Shown here piece by piece: positions 6,869-14,676 of a DNA stretch of 34,694 nt; within the stretch, counting starts at the first letter, position 1, and each line of letters opens with the position of its first letter. The position numbers were made by a program, and so were the translations under genes. Source of the stretch: Microbacterium helvum (GTDB lineage: Bacteria; Actinomycetota; Actinomycetes; Actinomycetales; Microbacteriaceae); NCBI RefSeq assembly GCF_014779795.1, contig NZ_JACXZS010000018.1, positions 1 to 34,694 of the forward strand, in the 5' to 3' direction. The notes under the pieces are model-generated. The model ran no database searches. It worked only from the letters and a program-made list of their open reading frames with translations, and had not been told where the DNA came from.

Positions 6869-9007
6869 GTGAATTCCCCCTCTGTCAGCGCTTTCCACCT
6901 GCCCGAACGCCTTACGGCCAAGTCCGATCCTGTCCTGATCGCTCGCGACGAGCAGCAGTTCGCCGCCATCGCCGACACCCTCGCCCGCCAGACGGCGGGG
7001 CTCGAAGCGCGCCTCGAAGAGCTGCGGCTGCGCCCCGGCGGCCACGGCCAGTCGGGCCTCGAGCGCGATCTCGAGATCCATCAGGCGACCGCCCGTCTGC
7101 GCATGCTGCGCCGGTTCACTCTCGACGCATGCCTGGGCCGCATGGTGCCCGACGACGGGTCAGACCCGATCTACATCGGCAGGTTCGGACTTCGGGATGC
7201 CGGCGGCCGGCGGTTGCTCGTCGACTGGCGCACACCCGCGGCCGAGCCGTTCTTCGCGGCGAGCTTCGCCAGTCCGCACGGGCTCGTGAGCCGCCGCCGC
7301 TACCGCTGGACGGGCGGCCGCGTGACGGACTACTGGGACGAGGTGTTCACGGCCGACGGGCTCGATCACACCGCGGCGCTGGACGACCAGTCCGCGTTCA
7401 TCGCGAGCCTCGGCGCGAGCCGGTCGCCTCGCATGCGGGATGTGCTGGGCACGATCCAGTCCGACCAGGACGCGATCATCCGCGCCGGTTCGCGCGGGGC
7501 GCTGGTCGTCGACGGCGGGCCGGGCACCGGCAAGACCGTGGTGGCGCTGCACCGCGCCGCTTACCTCGTCTATGCCGACCCGCTCCTCGGCGAGGGCCGC
7601 GGCGGCGTGCTGTTCGTCGGTCCGAGCCCCGCGTATCTGTCGTACGTCGAGGACGTGCTCCCCTCGCTCGGCGAAGAGAGCGTGCAGACGTGTACGCTGC
7701 GCGATCTGGTCGCCGAGGGCGCGACGGCCCGTCCCGAGGAGGACCCGCGCGTCGCCCGCCTCAAGGCCGACGCTCGCCTGGTCGACGCGATCGAGCCCGC
7801 GGTCGCGCTCTACGAGGAGCCGCCGACGCAGGGCATCGTCATCGGCACGCAGTGGGGCGAGGTGTCGCTCACACCAGGGGACTGGGCCGAGGCGTTCTCG
7901 TCCGCCGAGTCGGGGCTGCCGCACAACGAGGCGCGCGACCAGGTGTGGGAGACGGTGCTCGACATCCTCTCCGACCAGCTCGATCCCGAAGAGGTGCCGC
8001 TGCACCAGCTGCGTCGGTCGCTCTCGCGCAACGAGGCCCTGACGCGCATGTTCGGTCGCGCGTGGCCGCTGGTGGAGGCTTCCGTCCTGGTGTCGGATCT
8101 CTGGAGCGTCCCTGCCTACCTGCGCCGCTGTGCGCCCTGGCTCGCCCCCGTCGAGGTCGAGCTGCTGCAGCGCGGGGACGCCACGGCGTGGACGGTATCG
8201 GACCTTCCGCTGCTCGACGCCGCCCGTCGGCGCCTGGGCGATCCGGCCGCGTCGAGGCGGCGCCGCGAGCGCGAGGCGCGCCTGGCCGAGGAGCGGGAGT
8301 ACATGGCACAGGTCGTGGACCGTCTCAAAGAGGCAGGCGACGAGATGATGACGTGGCTCGACGGCGACGACCTGCGCAACAGCCTGGTCGACGAATCCGT
8401 GCTCGACGCGATCGATCCCGATCTGCTGGCGGGTCCGTTCGCGCACGTCGTCGTCGACGAGGCGCAGGAGCTCACCGACGCGGAATGGCGGATGCTGCTC
8501 TCGCGCTGCCCCTCCCGCAGCTTCACGGTGGTCGGCGATCGCGCGCAGGCCCGCCACGGGTTCCGCGAGTCGTGGCAGGAGCGGCTCGAGCGCGCCGGGC
8601 TGACGCACGTGTCGATCGCCTCGCTGACGGTGAACTACCGCACGCCGAGCGAGGTCATGGCGGAGGCCGAGCCGGCGATCCGCGCCGCGATCCCGGACGC
8701 CAACGTGCCGACCTCGATCCGCACGAGCGGCGTGCCGGTGCGCCATGCGTCCGTGTCGGAGCGCGACAGGATCGTCGACAGCTGGGTCGAGGAGCACCCC
8801 GATGGCGTCGCGTGCGTGATCGGCGATCCGACGTTCGCCCCGCGCGATCGGGTGCGGTCGCTGACGCCCGAACTGGCGAAGGGCCTGGAGTTCGACCTGG
8901 TCGTGCTCGTCGAGCCGTCCGCCTTCGGCGAGGGCATCGAGGGCGCCGTCGACCGCTACGTCGCGATGACCCGCGCGACCCAGCAGCTCGCGGTGCTGGC
9001 CGGCTAG
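6869..9007 (+). CDS. helR: HelR/HelD-type RNA polymerase recycling motor ATPase
   Basis: This 712-residue UvrD/Rep-like SF1 ATPase binds stalled or rifamycin-bound RNA polymerase and displaces it from nucleic acid. After GTG the N-terminal coiled coil runs over about residues 25-90 (DEQQFAAIADTLARQ). It is followed by YIGRFGLRDAGGRRLLVDWR, typical of HelD proteins. The Walker A motif GGPGTGKT lies at 216-223, preceded by the Q motif QSDQDAII, and the Walker B motif VVVDEAQE is near 527. Motif III-VI equivalents are GDRAQ, VNYRTPSE, LAKGLEFD and VAMTRATQ. The GTG start at 6869 was chosen for GGAG 8 bases upstream; the open frame extends further left but would include the RAE. The RAE-like element directly upstream separates HelR from housekeeping HelD. 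It is monocistronic, ending in a hairpin shared with the convergent operon. I infer it contributes to rifamycin tolerance. Confidence 0.85.
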   Translation: MNSPSVSAFHLPERLTAKSDPVLIARDEQQFAAIADTLARQTAGLEARLEELRLRPGGHGQSGLERDLEIHQATARLRMLRRFTLDACLGRMVPDDGSDPIYIGRFGLRDAGGRRLLVDWRTPAAEPFFAASFASPHGLVSRRRYRWTGGRVTDYWDEVFTADGLDHTAALDDQSAFIASLGASRSPRMRDVLGTIQSDQDAIIRAGSRGALVVDGGPGTGKTVVALHRAAYLVYADPLLGEGRGGVLFVGPSPAYLSYVEDVLPSLGEESVQTCTLRDLVAEGATARPEEDPRVARLKADARLVDAIEPAVALYEEPPTQGIVIGTQWGEVSLTPGDWAEAFSSAESGLPHNEARDQVWETVLDILSDQLDPEEVPLHQLRRSLSRNEALTRMFGRAWPLVEASVLVSDLWSVPAYLRRCAPWLAPVEVELLQRGDATAWTVSDLPLLDAARRRLGDPAASRRRREREARLAEEREYMAQVVDRLKEAGDEMMTWLDGDDLRNSLVDESVLDAIDPDLLAGPFAHVVVDEAQELTDAEWRMLLSRCPSRSFTVVGDRAQARHGFRESWQERLERAGLTHVSIASLTVNYRTPSEVMAEAEPAIRAAIPDANVPTSIRTSGVPVRHASVSERDRIVDSWVEEHPDGVACVIGDPTFAPRDRVRSLTPELAKGLEFDLVVLVEPSAFGEGIEGAVDRYVAMTRATQQLAVLAG

Positions 9008-9026
9008 GTACCGCCAGGTGCCGAGG

Positions 9027-9066
9027 CGAGTGGATGCCGGCGGGCGGTGCCGCCGGCATCCACTCG
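9027..9066. terminator. Bidirectional hairpin terminator between helR and the uronate operon
   Basis: CGAGTGGATGCCGGCGG (9027-9043) pairs perfectly over 17 bp with 9050-9066 around a 6-base loop. It lies between two convergent transcription units (stops at 9007 and 9075), so it can end both. It shares AGTGGATGCCG with the hairpin at 3627-3669. Confidence 0.75.
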
Positions 9067-9074
9067 TCGACGGC

Positions 9075-9932
9075 CTAGAACAGGGCCTCGTGGCCGAGCG
9101 CGACCAGATTGCGGCGCGAGATCGCGAGCGACTCCCACACGGTGCGGCCGTACAGCTCGTCCTGTTCGACGAGCAGGTACTCCGCGCCCGCCGCCAGGCT
9201 GTGAGAGATGATCGACGGCCAGTCGAGGTTGCCCTCGCCGACCTCGGCGAACTGGACCAGACCCTTCCAGCCGGCCTGGTAGGTCGCGTGGTCGCCGCGC
9301 TCCAGCGCGTCGATCGTCTCGGCCGACGGCCAGCCGATCCGGTAGTCCTTCAGGTGCACGAGCTTCACGCGGCCGGCGTACTGGTCGATGACGCGCACCG
9401 GGTCGAGGCCGCCGCGCTGGATCCAGTGCGCGTCGAGCTCGATGCCGACGTGGGGCGACGCGTCCGCGATGATGTCGAGCAGGAAGCGGCCGTCGTGCTT
9501 CGCGAACTCGACATGGTGGTTGTGGTAGTACAGCGCGATGCCCTCGTCGGCCAGGCGGACAGCTGCGTCATCGGCGATCCGGCAGAACTCGAGCACACCG
9601 TCGAGCGAGCGGAGCATCGGGATCGGCAGCATCCCGATGCGCACCATGCCGGCGCCGACGGCGCGGGCGTCGGCGACGACCTTGTCGAACTCGGTCTCCA
9701 GCGACGGGTTCGGCGCTCCCTCGGGTCCCACGCTCGCCGAGGTCGAGCACACCTCGAACCCGAAGTCGTCCTGCGCGCGCCGCAGCTCGGCGAGCACCTC
9801 GGGCGTCAGCCGCGTCGCAGAGAGCTCGGCGACGCGGTACCCGACGTCGACCGTCCGGCGGATCGCCTCGTAGGCGCCGAGTTCGCCGATCGCGCTGCGC
9901 AGCATCATCGCCTGCACACCGATGCGTGCCAT
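9075..9932 (-). CDS. Sugar phosphate isomerase/epimerase family protein (AP endonuclease 2-like TIM barrel)
   Basis: The 285-residue protein has the IolE/xylose-isomerase-like TIM barrel. Visible metal-site signatures are YYHNHHVEF, GIELDAHWIQRGG (with the carboxylate and histidine), VHLKDY and EVGEGNLDW. Such enzymes isomerise, epimerise or dehydrate keto-sugars and inositol derivatives, and the exact substrate cannot be read from sequence. It is the last gene of the leftward uronate operon, separated from manD by 44 bases. It has its own strong ribosome binding site (AAGGAG 7 bases before ATG), unlike the overlapping genes upstream. It may therefore be expressed at a different level. It is only distantly similar to the other TIM-barrel protein at the start of the same operon. 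Confidence 0.85.
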   Translation of the reverse strand: MARIGVQAMMLRSAIGELGAYEAIRRTVDVGYRVAELSATRLTPEVLAELRRAQDDFGFEVCSTSASVGPEGAPNPSLETEFDKVVADARAVGAGMVRIGMLPIPMLRSLDGVLEFCRIADDAAVRLADEGIALYYHNHHVEFAKHDGRFLLDIIADASPHVGIELDAHWIQRGGLDPVRVIDQYAGRVKLVHLKDYRIGWPSAETIDALERGDHATYQAGWKGLVQFAEVGEGNLDWPSIISHSLAAGAEYLLVEQDELYGRTVWESLAISRRNLVALGHEALF

Positions 9933-9976
9933 GTTGGTCTCCTTACCCTTCGAGCCAGATCACGCGTCGAGCCCGA

Positions 9977-11215
9977 TCACCAGTCGTGTACTGTGCCGTC
10001 GGACAGCCGGTTGTACGGCAGATACGCCTGCTCGTAGGGGTACTTGCCCGCCTCGTCGAGGTCGAGCTCGACGCCGAGCCCCGGCTGGTCGCCCGGGTGC
10101 AGCAGACCGTCCTGCCACGTGAACGACTGCTGGAACACCTCGTTCGTGCGCGTGCCGTGCTTCATGTACTCCTGGATCCCGAAGTTGTGGATCGCCAGGC
10201 CCAGGTGCATCGCGGCCGCCATGCCGACCGGCGAGATGTCGGTCGGCCCGTGCATGCCGGACTTGATCTGGTACAGCGCCGCGTAGTCGAGCGTCTTCTT
10301 GAGGGCCGTGATGCCGCCCATGTGGGTGACGGCGCCGCGCACGTAGTCGATGAGCTGTTCGCGGATGATGTCCTTGAAGTCCCACACGGTGTTGAAGATC
10401 TCGCCGATCGCCAGCGGCGTCGTGGTGTGCTGGCGCACGAGCCGCAGCGCCTCCTGGTTCTCGGCGGGCGTGCAGTCCTCGAGCCAGAACAGGTCGTACG
10501 GCTCGAGGGCCTTGCCGAGCTTCGCCGCCTGGATGGGGGTCATCCGGTGGTGGCCGTCGTGCAGCAGTGGGATCTCGGGCCCGAACTCATTGCGCACCGC
10601 CTCGAACACCTTCGGCAGGTGCAGCAGGTAGGGCCGCGTCTCCCAGTCCTCCTCGACGGGCTTCGCGCCCCGCCGGGCGGGCTCGTGGTCGTACCGCTCC
10701 TCGCCGCCGCCCGTGAACGACGACTGCGCGGCGATGCCGTAGATCGCCTTGAGGCCCGGCACCGCGGTCTGGATGCGGATCGCCTTGAACCCCTGCTCCA
10801 GGTGGTCGCGCACCGAGTCGAACAGCGACGGCAGGTCGGTGCCCGATGCGTGGCCATAGGCGAGCAGACCGTTGCGCGACGCGCCGCCGAGCAGCTGGTA
10901 CACCGGCATGCCGGCGGCCTTGCCCTTGATGTCCCACAGCGCCATGTCGACGGCGGCGATCGCGGCCATCGTGACAGGGCCGCGCCGCCAGTACGCCGAG
11001 CGGTACAGGAATTGCCACGTGTCTTCGATGCGGTGCGCGTCGCGGCCGAGCAGCAGCGGAACGACGTGCTCGGTGAGGTACGCGACGACCGCGAGCTCGC
11101 GCCCGTTCAGCGTCGCGTCGCCCAGGCCCGTCAGCCCGTCGTCGGTCGTGAGCTTGAGCGTCACGAAGTTGCGGTTCGGGCTGGTGACGATCACCTCGGC
11201 CTTGTCGATGATCAC
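9977..11215 (-). CDS. manD: D-mannonate dehydratase (enolase superfamily)
   Basis: The enzyme dehydrates D-mannonate to 2-keto-3-deoxygluconate, the third step of glucuronate breakdown. It is 412 residues, normal for ManD/RspA-type proteins. The Mg ligands are Asp220 (HDGHH), Glu246 (WLEDCTP) and Glu272 (AIGEIFN). The general acid/base loop is visible around Arg147-Tyr159 (RIQTAVPGLKAIYG), and His322 lies in SGMHGPTDISPVG. This pattern is typical of ManD rather than of galactonate dehydratase. Some family members have only low activity with D-gluconate or D-mannonate, but the neighbouring uxuB and uxaC support the high-efficiency mannonate role. The GTG start overlaps the uxuB stop in a GTGA tetranucleotide, implying translational coupling. 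Confidence 0.9.
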   Translation of the reverse strand: MIIDKAEVIVTSPNRNFVTLKLTTDDGLTGLGDATLNGRELAVVAYLTEHVVPLLLGRDAHRIEDTWQFLYRSAYWRRGPVTMAAIAAVDMALWDIKGKAAGMPVYQLLGGASRNGLLAYGHASGTDLPSLFDSVRDHLEQGFKAIRIQTAVPGLKAIYGIAAQSSFTGGGEERYDHEPARRGAKPVEEDWETRPYLLHLPKVFEAVRNEFGPEIPLLHDGHHRMTPIQAAKLGKALEPYDLFWLEDCTPAENQEALRLVRQHTTTPLAIGEIFNTVWDFKDIIREQLIDYVRGAVTHMGGITALKKTLDYAALYQIKSGMHGPTDISPVGMAAAMHLGLAIHNFGIQEYMKHGTRTNEVFQQSFTWQDGLLHPGDQPGLGVELDLDEAGKYPYEQAYLPYNRLSDGTVHDW

Positions 11216-12513
11216 GATGCGGTCCCTTCGAGAGTGCGGATGAGAAGAGCAGCGGATGCCGTCAGCGCGGCGCCGTCCGGCCCGCCGGCGAGCTCGGGGG
11301 CCAGGGTCTGCAGCAGCGTCGTCGCCGCCGCCTCGGTCCCGGCTCCCGGTGCGCCGAGGTCAGGACCCGCGAGCACCCCCGCGCGGATGGCCGCGCCCCA
11401 CGCGGCGAGCGCGGTGAGCTCACCGTCGCCGGGCGCGAGACCCCGTCGCAGCCGTTCGGCGATGACCGGCACCACCCGCTCCCGCAGCTTCAGCTCGCTG
11501 TCTCGGGCGATCTGACGCAGCTCGTGACGGATGCGGGGATTCTCGAACCGCTCGGCGATCGCCGTGCACACGCGAGAGGTCTCGTCGTACGGGAACGGCA
11601 GCACATCGCTCGCATCGGCCCACAGCGCGTCGAGTGCCGCGCGGCACACCGGATCGTCCATGGCCTCGGCGACGCTCGCGTGACCGCGCAGCAGACCGAG
11701 CGAGGCGAGCAGGGTGTGCCCGGCATTGAGCAGCCAGAGCTTGCGCAGCTCGTACGGCACGATGTCGTCGACGAACTCGGCGCCGGCGAGCTGCCACTGC
11801 GGGCGCCCCGCGGGGAAGTCGCCCGCGAGGATCCACGATGCATAGTCCTCGGCCACGAGGGCGGTCGGGTCGCCGCGCAGTTCGACGGGGAGCATCGCGG
11901 GGTCGGGCGCGGGCGTGATGCGGTCGACGGCCGTCGACACGAACGACGCCTCGTGCGCGATCCACGTCGCCAGGTCCGTATCGACCTCGCGGGCGAGGCC
12001 GAGCACGGCGCGCTCGAGCACTCCCCCGTTGTCGCGCAGGTTGTCGCAGCTGACGATCGCCACGGGTCCTCCGCCGGCGGCGCGACGAGCGCGCAGCCCG
12101 TCGACGAGGCGGCCGGGAACCGTGGCCGGCAGCGCACCGGCGTGCAGGGCATCACGCGTGGCGGCGGCATCCCCCTCACTCATCCGATAGCCGGCCTCGG
12201 TGATCGTGACGGTGATGAGGGCGACGGATGCCGCGGCCTCGCGCCAGCGCGCCGCGTCGGCGCCGTCGCGGGCCTCGGCGATGGCGTCGATCCACTCGAC
12301 CGTGTCGGTGTCGCGTCCGAGCAGCACCAGCGGGTACCGGCAGTCGCGAGCAGCGAGCTCTTCGGCGGCGCGGGGCGACCGCACCGTGAAGGCGACGATG
12401 CGCCACGGCTCGCCGTCGGCGGCCCGGTTGACCCGGTCGGTGTACCAGGCCTGGTGCGAACGATGGAACGCGCCCAGTCCGATGTGCGCGATGCGGGGCG
12501 GCGCAGCGCTCAT
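11212..12513 (-). CDS. uxuB: Fructuronate reductase (mannitol dehydrogenase family)
   Basis: This 433-residue long-chain NAD-dependent dehydrogenase should reduce D-fructuronate to D-mannonate. The N-terminal Rossmann domain begins HIGLGAFHRSHQAWYTDRV, a hallmark of the mannitol dehydrogenase/fructuronate reductase family. The active-site signature K-x-x-x-L-N-x-x-H is seen in RKLWLLNAGHTLLA. Family members include mannitol and tagaturonate/altronate enzymes. Fructuronate is preferred here because the gene overlaps manD by 4 bases and shares the regulator region with uxaC. Its ATG overlaps the stop of the preceding oxidoreductase gene (ATGA). Confidence 0.87.
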   Translation of the reverse strand: MSAAPPRIAHIGLGAFHRSHQAWYTDRVNRAADGEPWRIVAFTVRSPRAAEELAARDCRYPLVLLGRDTDTVEWIDAIAEARDGADAARWREAAASVALITVTITEAGYRMSEGDAAATRDALHAGALPATVPGRLVDGLRARRAAGGGPVAIVSCDNLRDNGGVLERAVLGLAREVDTDLATWIAHEASFVSTAVDRITPAPDPAMLPVELRGDPTALVAEDYASWILAGDFPAGRPQWQLAGAEFVDDIVPYELRKLWLLNAGHTLLASLGLLRGHASVAEAMDDPVCRAALDALWADASDVLPFPYDETSRVCTAIAERFENPRIRHELRQIARDSELKLRERVVPVIAERLRRGLAPGDGELTALAAWGAAIRAGVLAGPDLGAPGAGTEAAATTLLQTLAPELAGGPDGAALTASAALLIRTLEGTAS

Positions 12514-13691
12514 ACGAGCTGCGGAGCGGGCACGACGAGTTCGACGTCGTCATAGGCGCCCGCCAGCACGTCGTCGATCAGCACCTTGCCGCCGGTCGTC
12601 GCGGATGCGTAGACGGCGCGGACGGTCGCGAGGGTGAACAGCGCCTCGTCGACCGTCACGACCGGGTCGCGGCCCTCGGCCACGGCGTCGAGCAGGTCGC
12701 GGTACTGGCGCTCGTGACCGGTCGCGGACTGCGTCGCGTCGACAGGGATCTCGCCGTCGGCGGGTTCCAGGTCGTACTCATCGCGCTGGTTGCCGCCGCC
12801 CGCAAGGCCCATGTCGTTGCCGGCGGTGGCGTCGCTGGTGTGGATGTACTGCAGCTCGTCGGAGTCGATGACGGCCGAACCGGTCGACCCCTGCACCTGC
12901 AGGCGCACCGCGAGTCCGGGGTAGCCGGCGGTCGTGGCGTGCAGCACGGCGAGCGCCCCCGAGGCGAACGTGATCGTGGCGACCACGGTGTCTTCGACCT
13001 CGACCCCGTCGTGGGCGAGCAGCGCGAACTCGGCGCTCACCGACACCGGGCGGCCGAGGAACCACAGCAGCAGGTCGAGCGTGTGCACGCCCTGGTTCAT
13101 GAGCGCACCCCCGCCGTCGAGAGCCCAGGTGCCGCGCCAGTCGCCGGAGTCGTAATAGCCCTGCGAACGCCACCACGGCACGGTCGCGACCGCAGAGGTG
13201 AGCCGCCCGAAGCGCCCCGCCTCGATCGCCTCGTGCACGATGAGGCTGCCCGGATCGAATCGGTGCTGGCTGATGATCGTGCAGACCTGGCCGGCGTGGG
13301 CGCTGGCCGCCTCGGCGAGGCGCCGCGCACGCACCAGGTCGACGTCGAGCGGCTTCTCGATGATGACGTGTGCGCCCGCCCCGAGCGCCGCGATGCCCTG
13401 GTCGACGTGCAGGCCGCTGGGGGTGCCGATCACGACCAGACCGACCTCGACGCCCGCCGCGCGCAGGTCGTCGATCGAGGCGAACACCCGCGGGCGCCCA
13501 CCGGTGGTGTGCTCGACCTCGTCGGCGAGCGCGTCGGCGCGCTCGCGCACCGGGTCGATGAGCGCCACGAGCTCCAGCTCGTCGAACGAGAGCACCGACT
13601 CCACGTGCGTGCGTCCGATGACGCCGCAGCCGACGATGGCCGTGGGCAGGGGCGCGGTCGAGAGCGGGCGGGCGGATGCGGTGGCGGTCAT
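12510..13691 (-). CDS. Gfo/Idh/MocA family NAD(P)-dependent oxidoreductase
   Basis: The product is 393 residues. The dinucleotide-binding site is AIVGCGVIGRTHVESV near residue 18, and the family motif EKPLD carries the conserved lysine about 100 residues later. Histidine-rich elements QHRFDPG and MNQGVHTLDLLLWFLG follow, the latter typical of the C-terminal substrate domain. Such enzymes oxidise or reduce sugar, inositol or sugar-acid hydroxyls. In this operon it may feed another uronate or glycoside into the pathway together with the TIM-barrel isomerases, but the substrate is unknown. The start at MTATASARP overlaps the upstream gene stop by 4 bases (ATGA); the frame stays open much further upstream because of base composition. 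Confidence 0.88.
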   Translation of the reverse strand: MTATASARPLSTAPLPTAIVGCGVIGRTHVESVLSFDELELVALIDPVRERADALADEVEHTTGGRPRVFASIDDLRAAGVEVGLVVIGTPSGLHVDQGIAALGAGAHVIIEKPLDVDLVRARRLAEAASAHAGQVCTIISQHRFDPGSLIVHEAIEAGRFGRLTSAVATVPWWRSQGYYDSGDWRGTWALDGGGALMNQGVHTLDLLLWFLGRPVSVSAEFALLAHDGVEVEDTVVATITFASGALAVLHATTAGYPGLAVRLQVQGSTGSAVIDSDELQYIHTSDATAGNDMGLAGGGNQRDEYDLEPADGEIPVDATQSATGHERQYRDLLDAVAEGRDPVVTVDEALFTLATVRAVYASATTGGKVLIDDVLAGAYDDVELVVPAPQLV

Positions 13692-14536
13692 GCGAGGGTC
13701 ACTCCTGCGTCGTCGGTGAGGGAACGGAAGGCCCGGGCCGCGCGACCGAAGGCCTCCGCGCCCGAGAAGCCGCCGGTGGCGGTGAAGTCGGTGAGGTGGG
13801 GCTCGAGCGACGCGAAGCCCGAGAATCCGGCATCGCGCAGGTGCGCGATCGTCTCGCGCAGCTCGCCGTCGCCTTCGCCGGCCGGCACGACCGCGCCGTC
13901 GGCGAAGCGCGCGTCCTTGACCTGCAGGTAGACGACGTACGGCGCGAGCTGCGCCCAGCCGTCGCTGACCGGCCGGACGCCGACCTGCACGAAGTTGGCG
14001 TTGTCCCACGCCAGGCGCAGCGCCGGCGAGTCCACCGTCTGCACGATGTCGAGCACGCGTTCGGGCACGTCGCCGTAGATGTGCTTCTCGTTCTCGTGGA
14101 CGAGCGTGACGCCCGCCGCCGCAGCCCGTTCGGCCCACGTGCCCATCCGGTTCAGGATCTCATCGCGGCCTCGGACGGCGGCATCCCGTTCCCGGCACCA
14201 GAAGGAGAACAGTCGGATGTAGCGCGAGCCGAGCGCCTCGGCGGCGCGCAGCGCGCGGTCGAGGCGGCCGAGTTCGAACTCGGCCGGCTCGGTGAGCTCG
14301 CTCTTGCCGATCGGCGACGCGATCGCCGACACTCCCATGCCGGCGTCGCGGATCGTCGCACCGAGGGCGTCGAGGCCCTCGTCATCGAGGTCGACGATGT
14401 TGGTGCCCCACGCCGAGCGGACCTCGATGTGCCGGGCGCCCAGCGCCGACAGCACCGCGCACTGGACGCGGGGGTCGGGGTCGATCTCGTCACCGAAGCC
14501 GGACAGCTGCCAGGTCGTGCTCGTGTCGTTCGTCAT
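13688..14536 (-). CDS. Sugar phosphate isomerase/epimerase family protein, first gene of the uronate operon
   Basis: This is a 282-residue TIM-barrel protein of the AP endonuclease 2 fold. It opens WQLSGFGDEIDPD, then IEVRSAWGTNIVDL, and carries probable metal ligands in VHENEKHIYG, LRLAWDNANFVQVG, YLQVKDAR and FASLEPHL. It is not obviously the same subfamily as the last gene of the operon. The ATG at 14536 is preceded only by a weak GAGAA. It is the promoter-proximal gene, under the -10 box TAGCCT at 14575-14570. Its place beside a Gfo/Idh dehydrogenase suggests a paired isomerase/dehydrogenase step on a sugar acid; this is inference. Confidence 0.85.
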   Translation of the reverse strand: MTNDTSTTWQLSGFGDEIDPDPRVQCAVLSALGARHIEVRSAWGTNIVDLDDEGLDALGATIRDAGMGVSAIASPIGKSELTEPAEFELGRLDRALRAAEALGSRYIRLFSFWCRERDAAVRGRDEILNRMGTWAERAAAAGVTLVHENEKHIYGDVPERVLDIVQTVDSPALRLAWDNANFVQVGVRPVSDGWAQLAPYVVYLQVKDARFADGAVVPAGEGDGELRETIAHLRDAGFSGFASLEPHLTDFTATGGFSGAEAFGRAARAFRSLTDDAGVTLA

Positions 14537-14569
14537 CGCATTTCTCGTTCGGGGAGCGTCTGCGCGCTC

Positions 14570-14599
14570 AGGCTAGTCGCGTGACGGGCGATTATGCAA
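14570..14599 (-). promoter_or_regulatory. Promoter of the leftward uronate operon
   Basis: On the minus strand there is -35 TTGCAT (14599-14594), an 18-base spacer and -10 TAGCCT (14575-14570), which fits the actinobacterial TAnnnT form. The -35 lies inside the LacI-type operator. Confidence 0.55.
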
Positions 14600-14609
14600 T
14601 CGTTTGCCA
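14595..14609. promoter_or_regulatory. LacI-family operator shared by both divergent uronate promoters
   Basis: TGCAATCGTTTGCCA contains GCAA-n-CG-n-TTGC centred on CG (14601/14602), the usual form of LacI/GalR operators. It overlaps the -35 box on each strand, so one repressor dimer could silence both operons and its own gene. Confidence 0.7.
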
Positions 14610-14632
14610 AGAGTTGCCATGCTGGCTAGGCT
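14604..14632 (+). promoter_or_regulatory. Promoter of lacI-type regulator and uxaC
   Basis: There is -35 TTGCCA (14604-14609), a 17-base spacer and -10 TAGGCT (14627-14632). Transcription would start near 14640, giving a leader of about 37 bases before the ATG at 14677. Confidence 0.6.
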
Positions 14633-14676
14633 CACACCGATCGCCGAGACGCACGACCCACGAGAGGGGTGACGCG

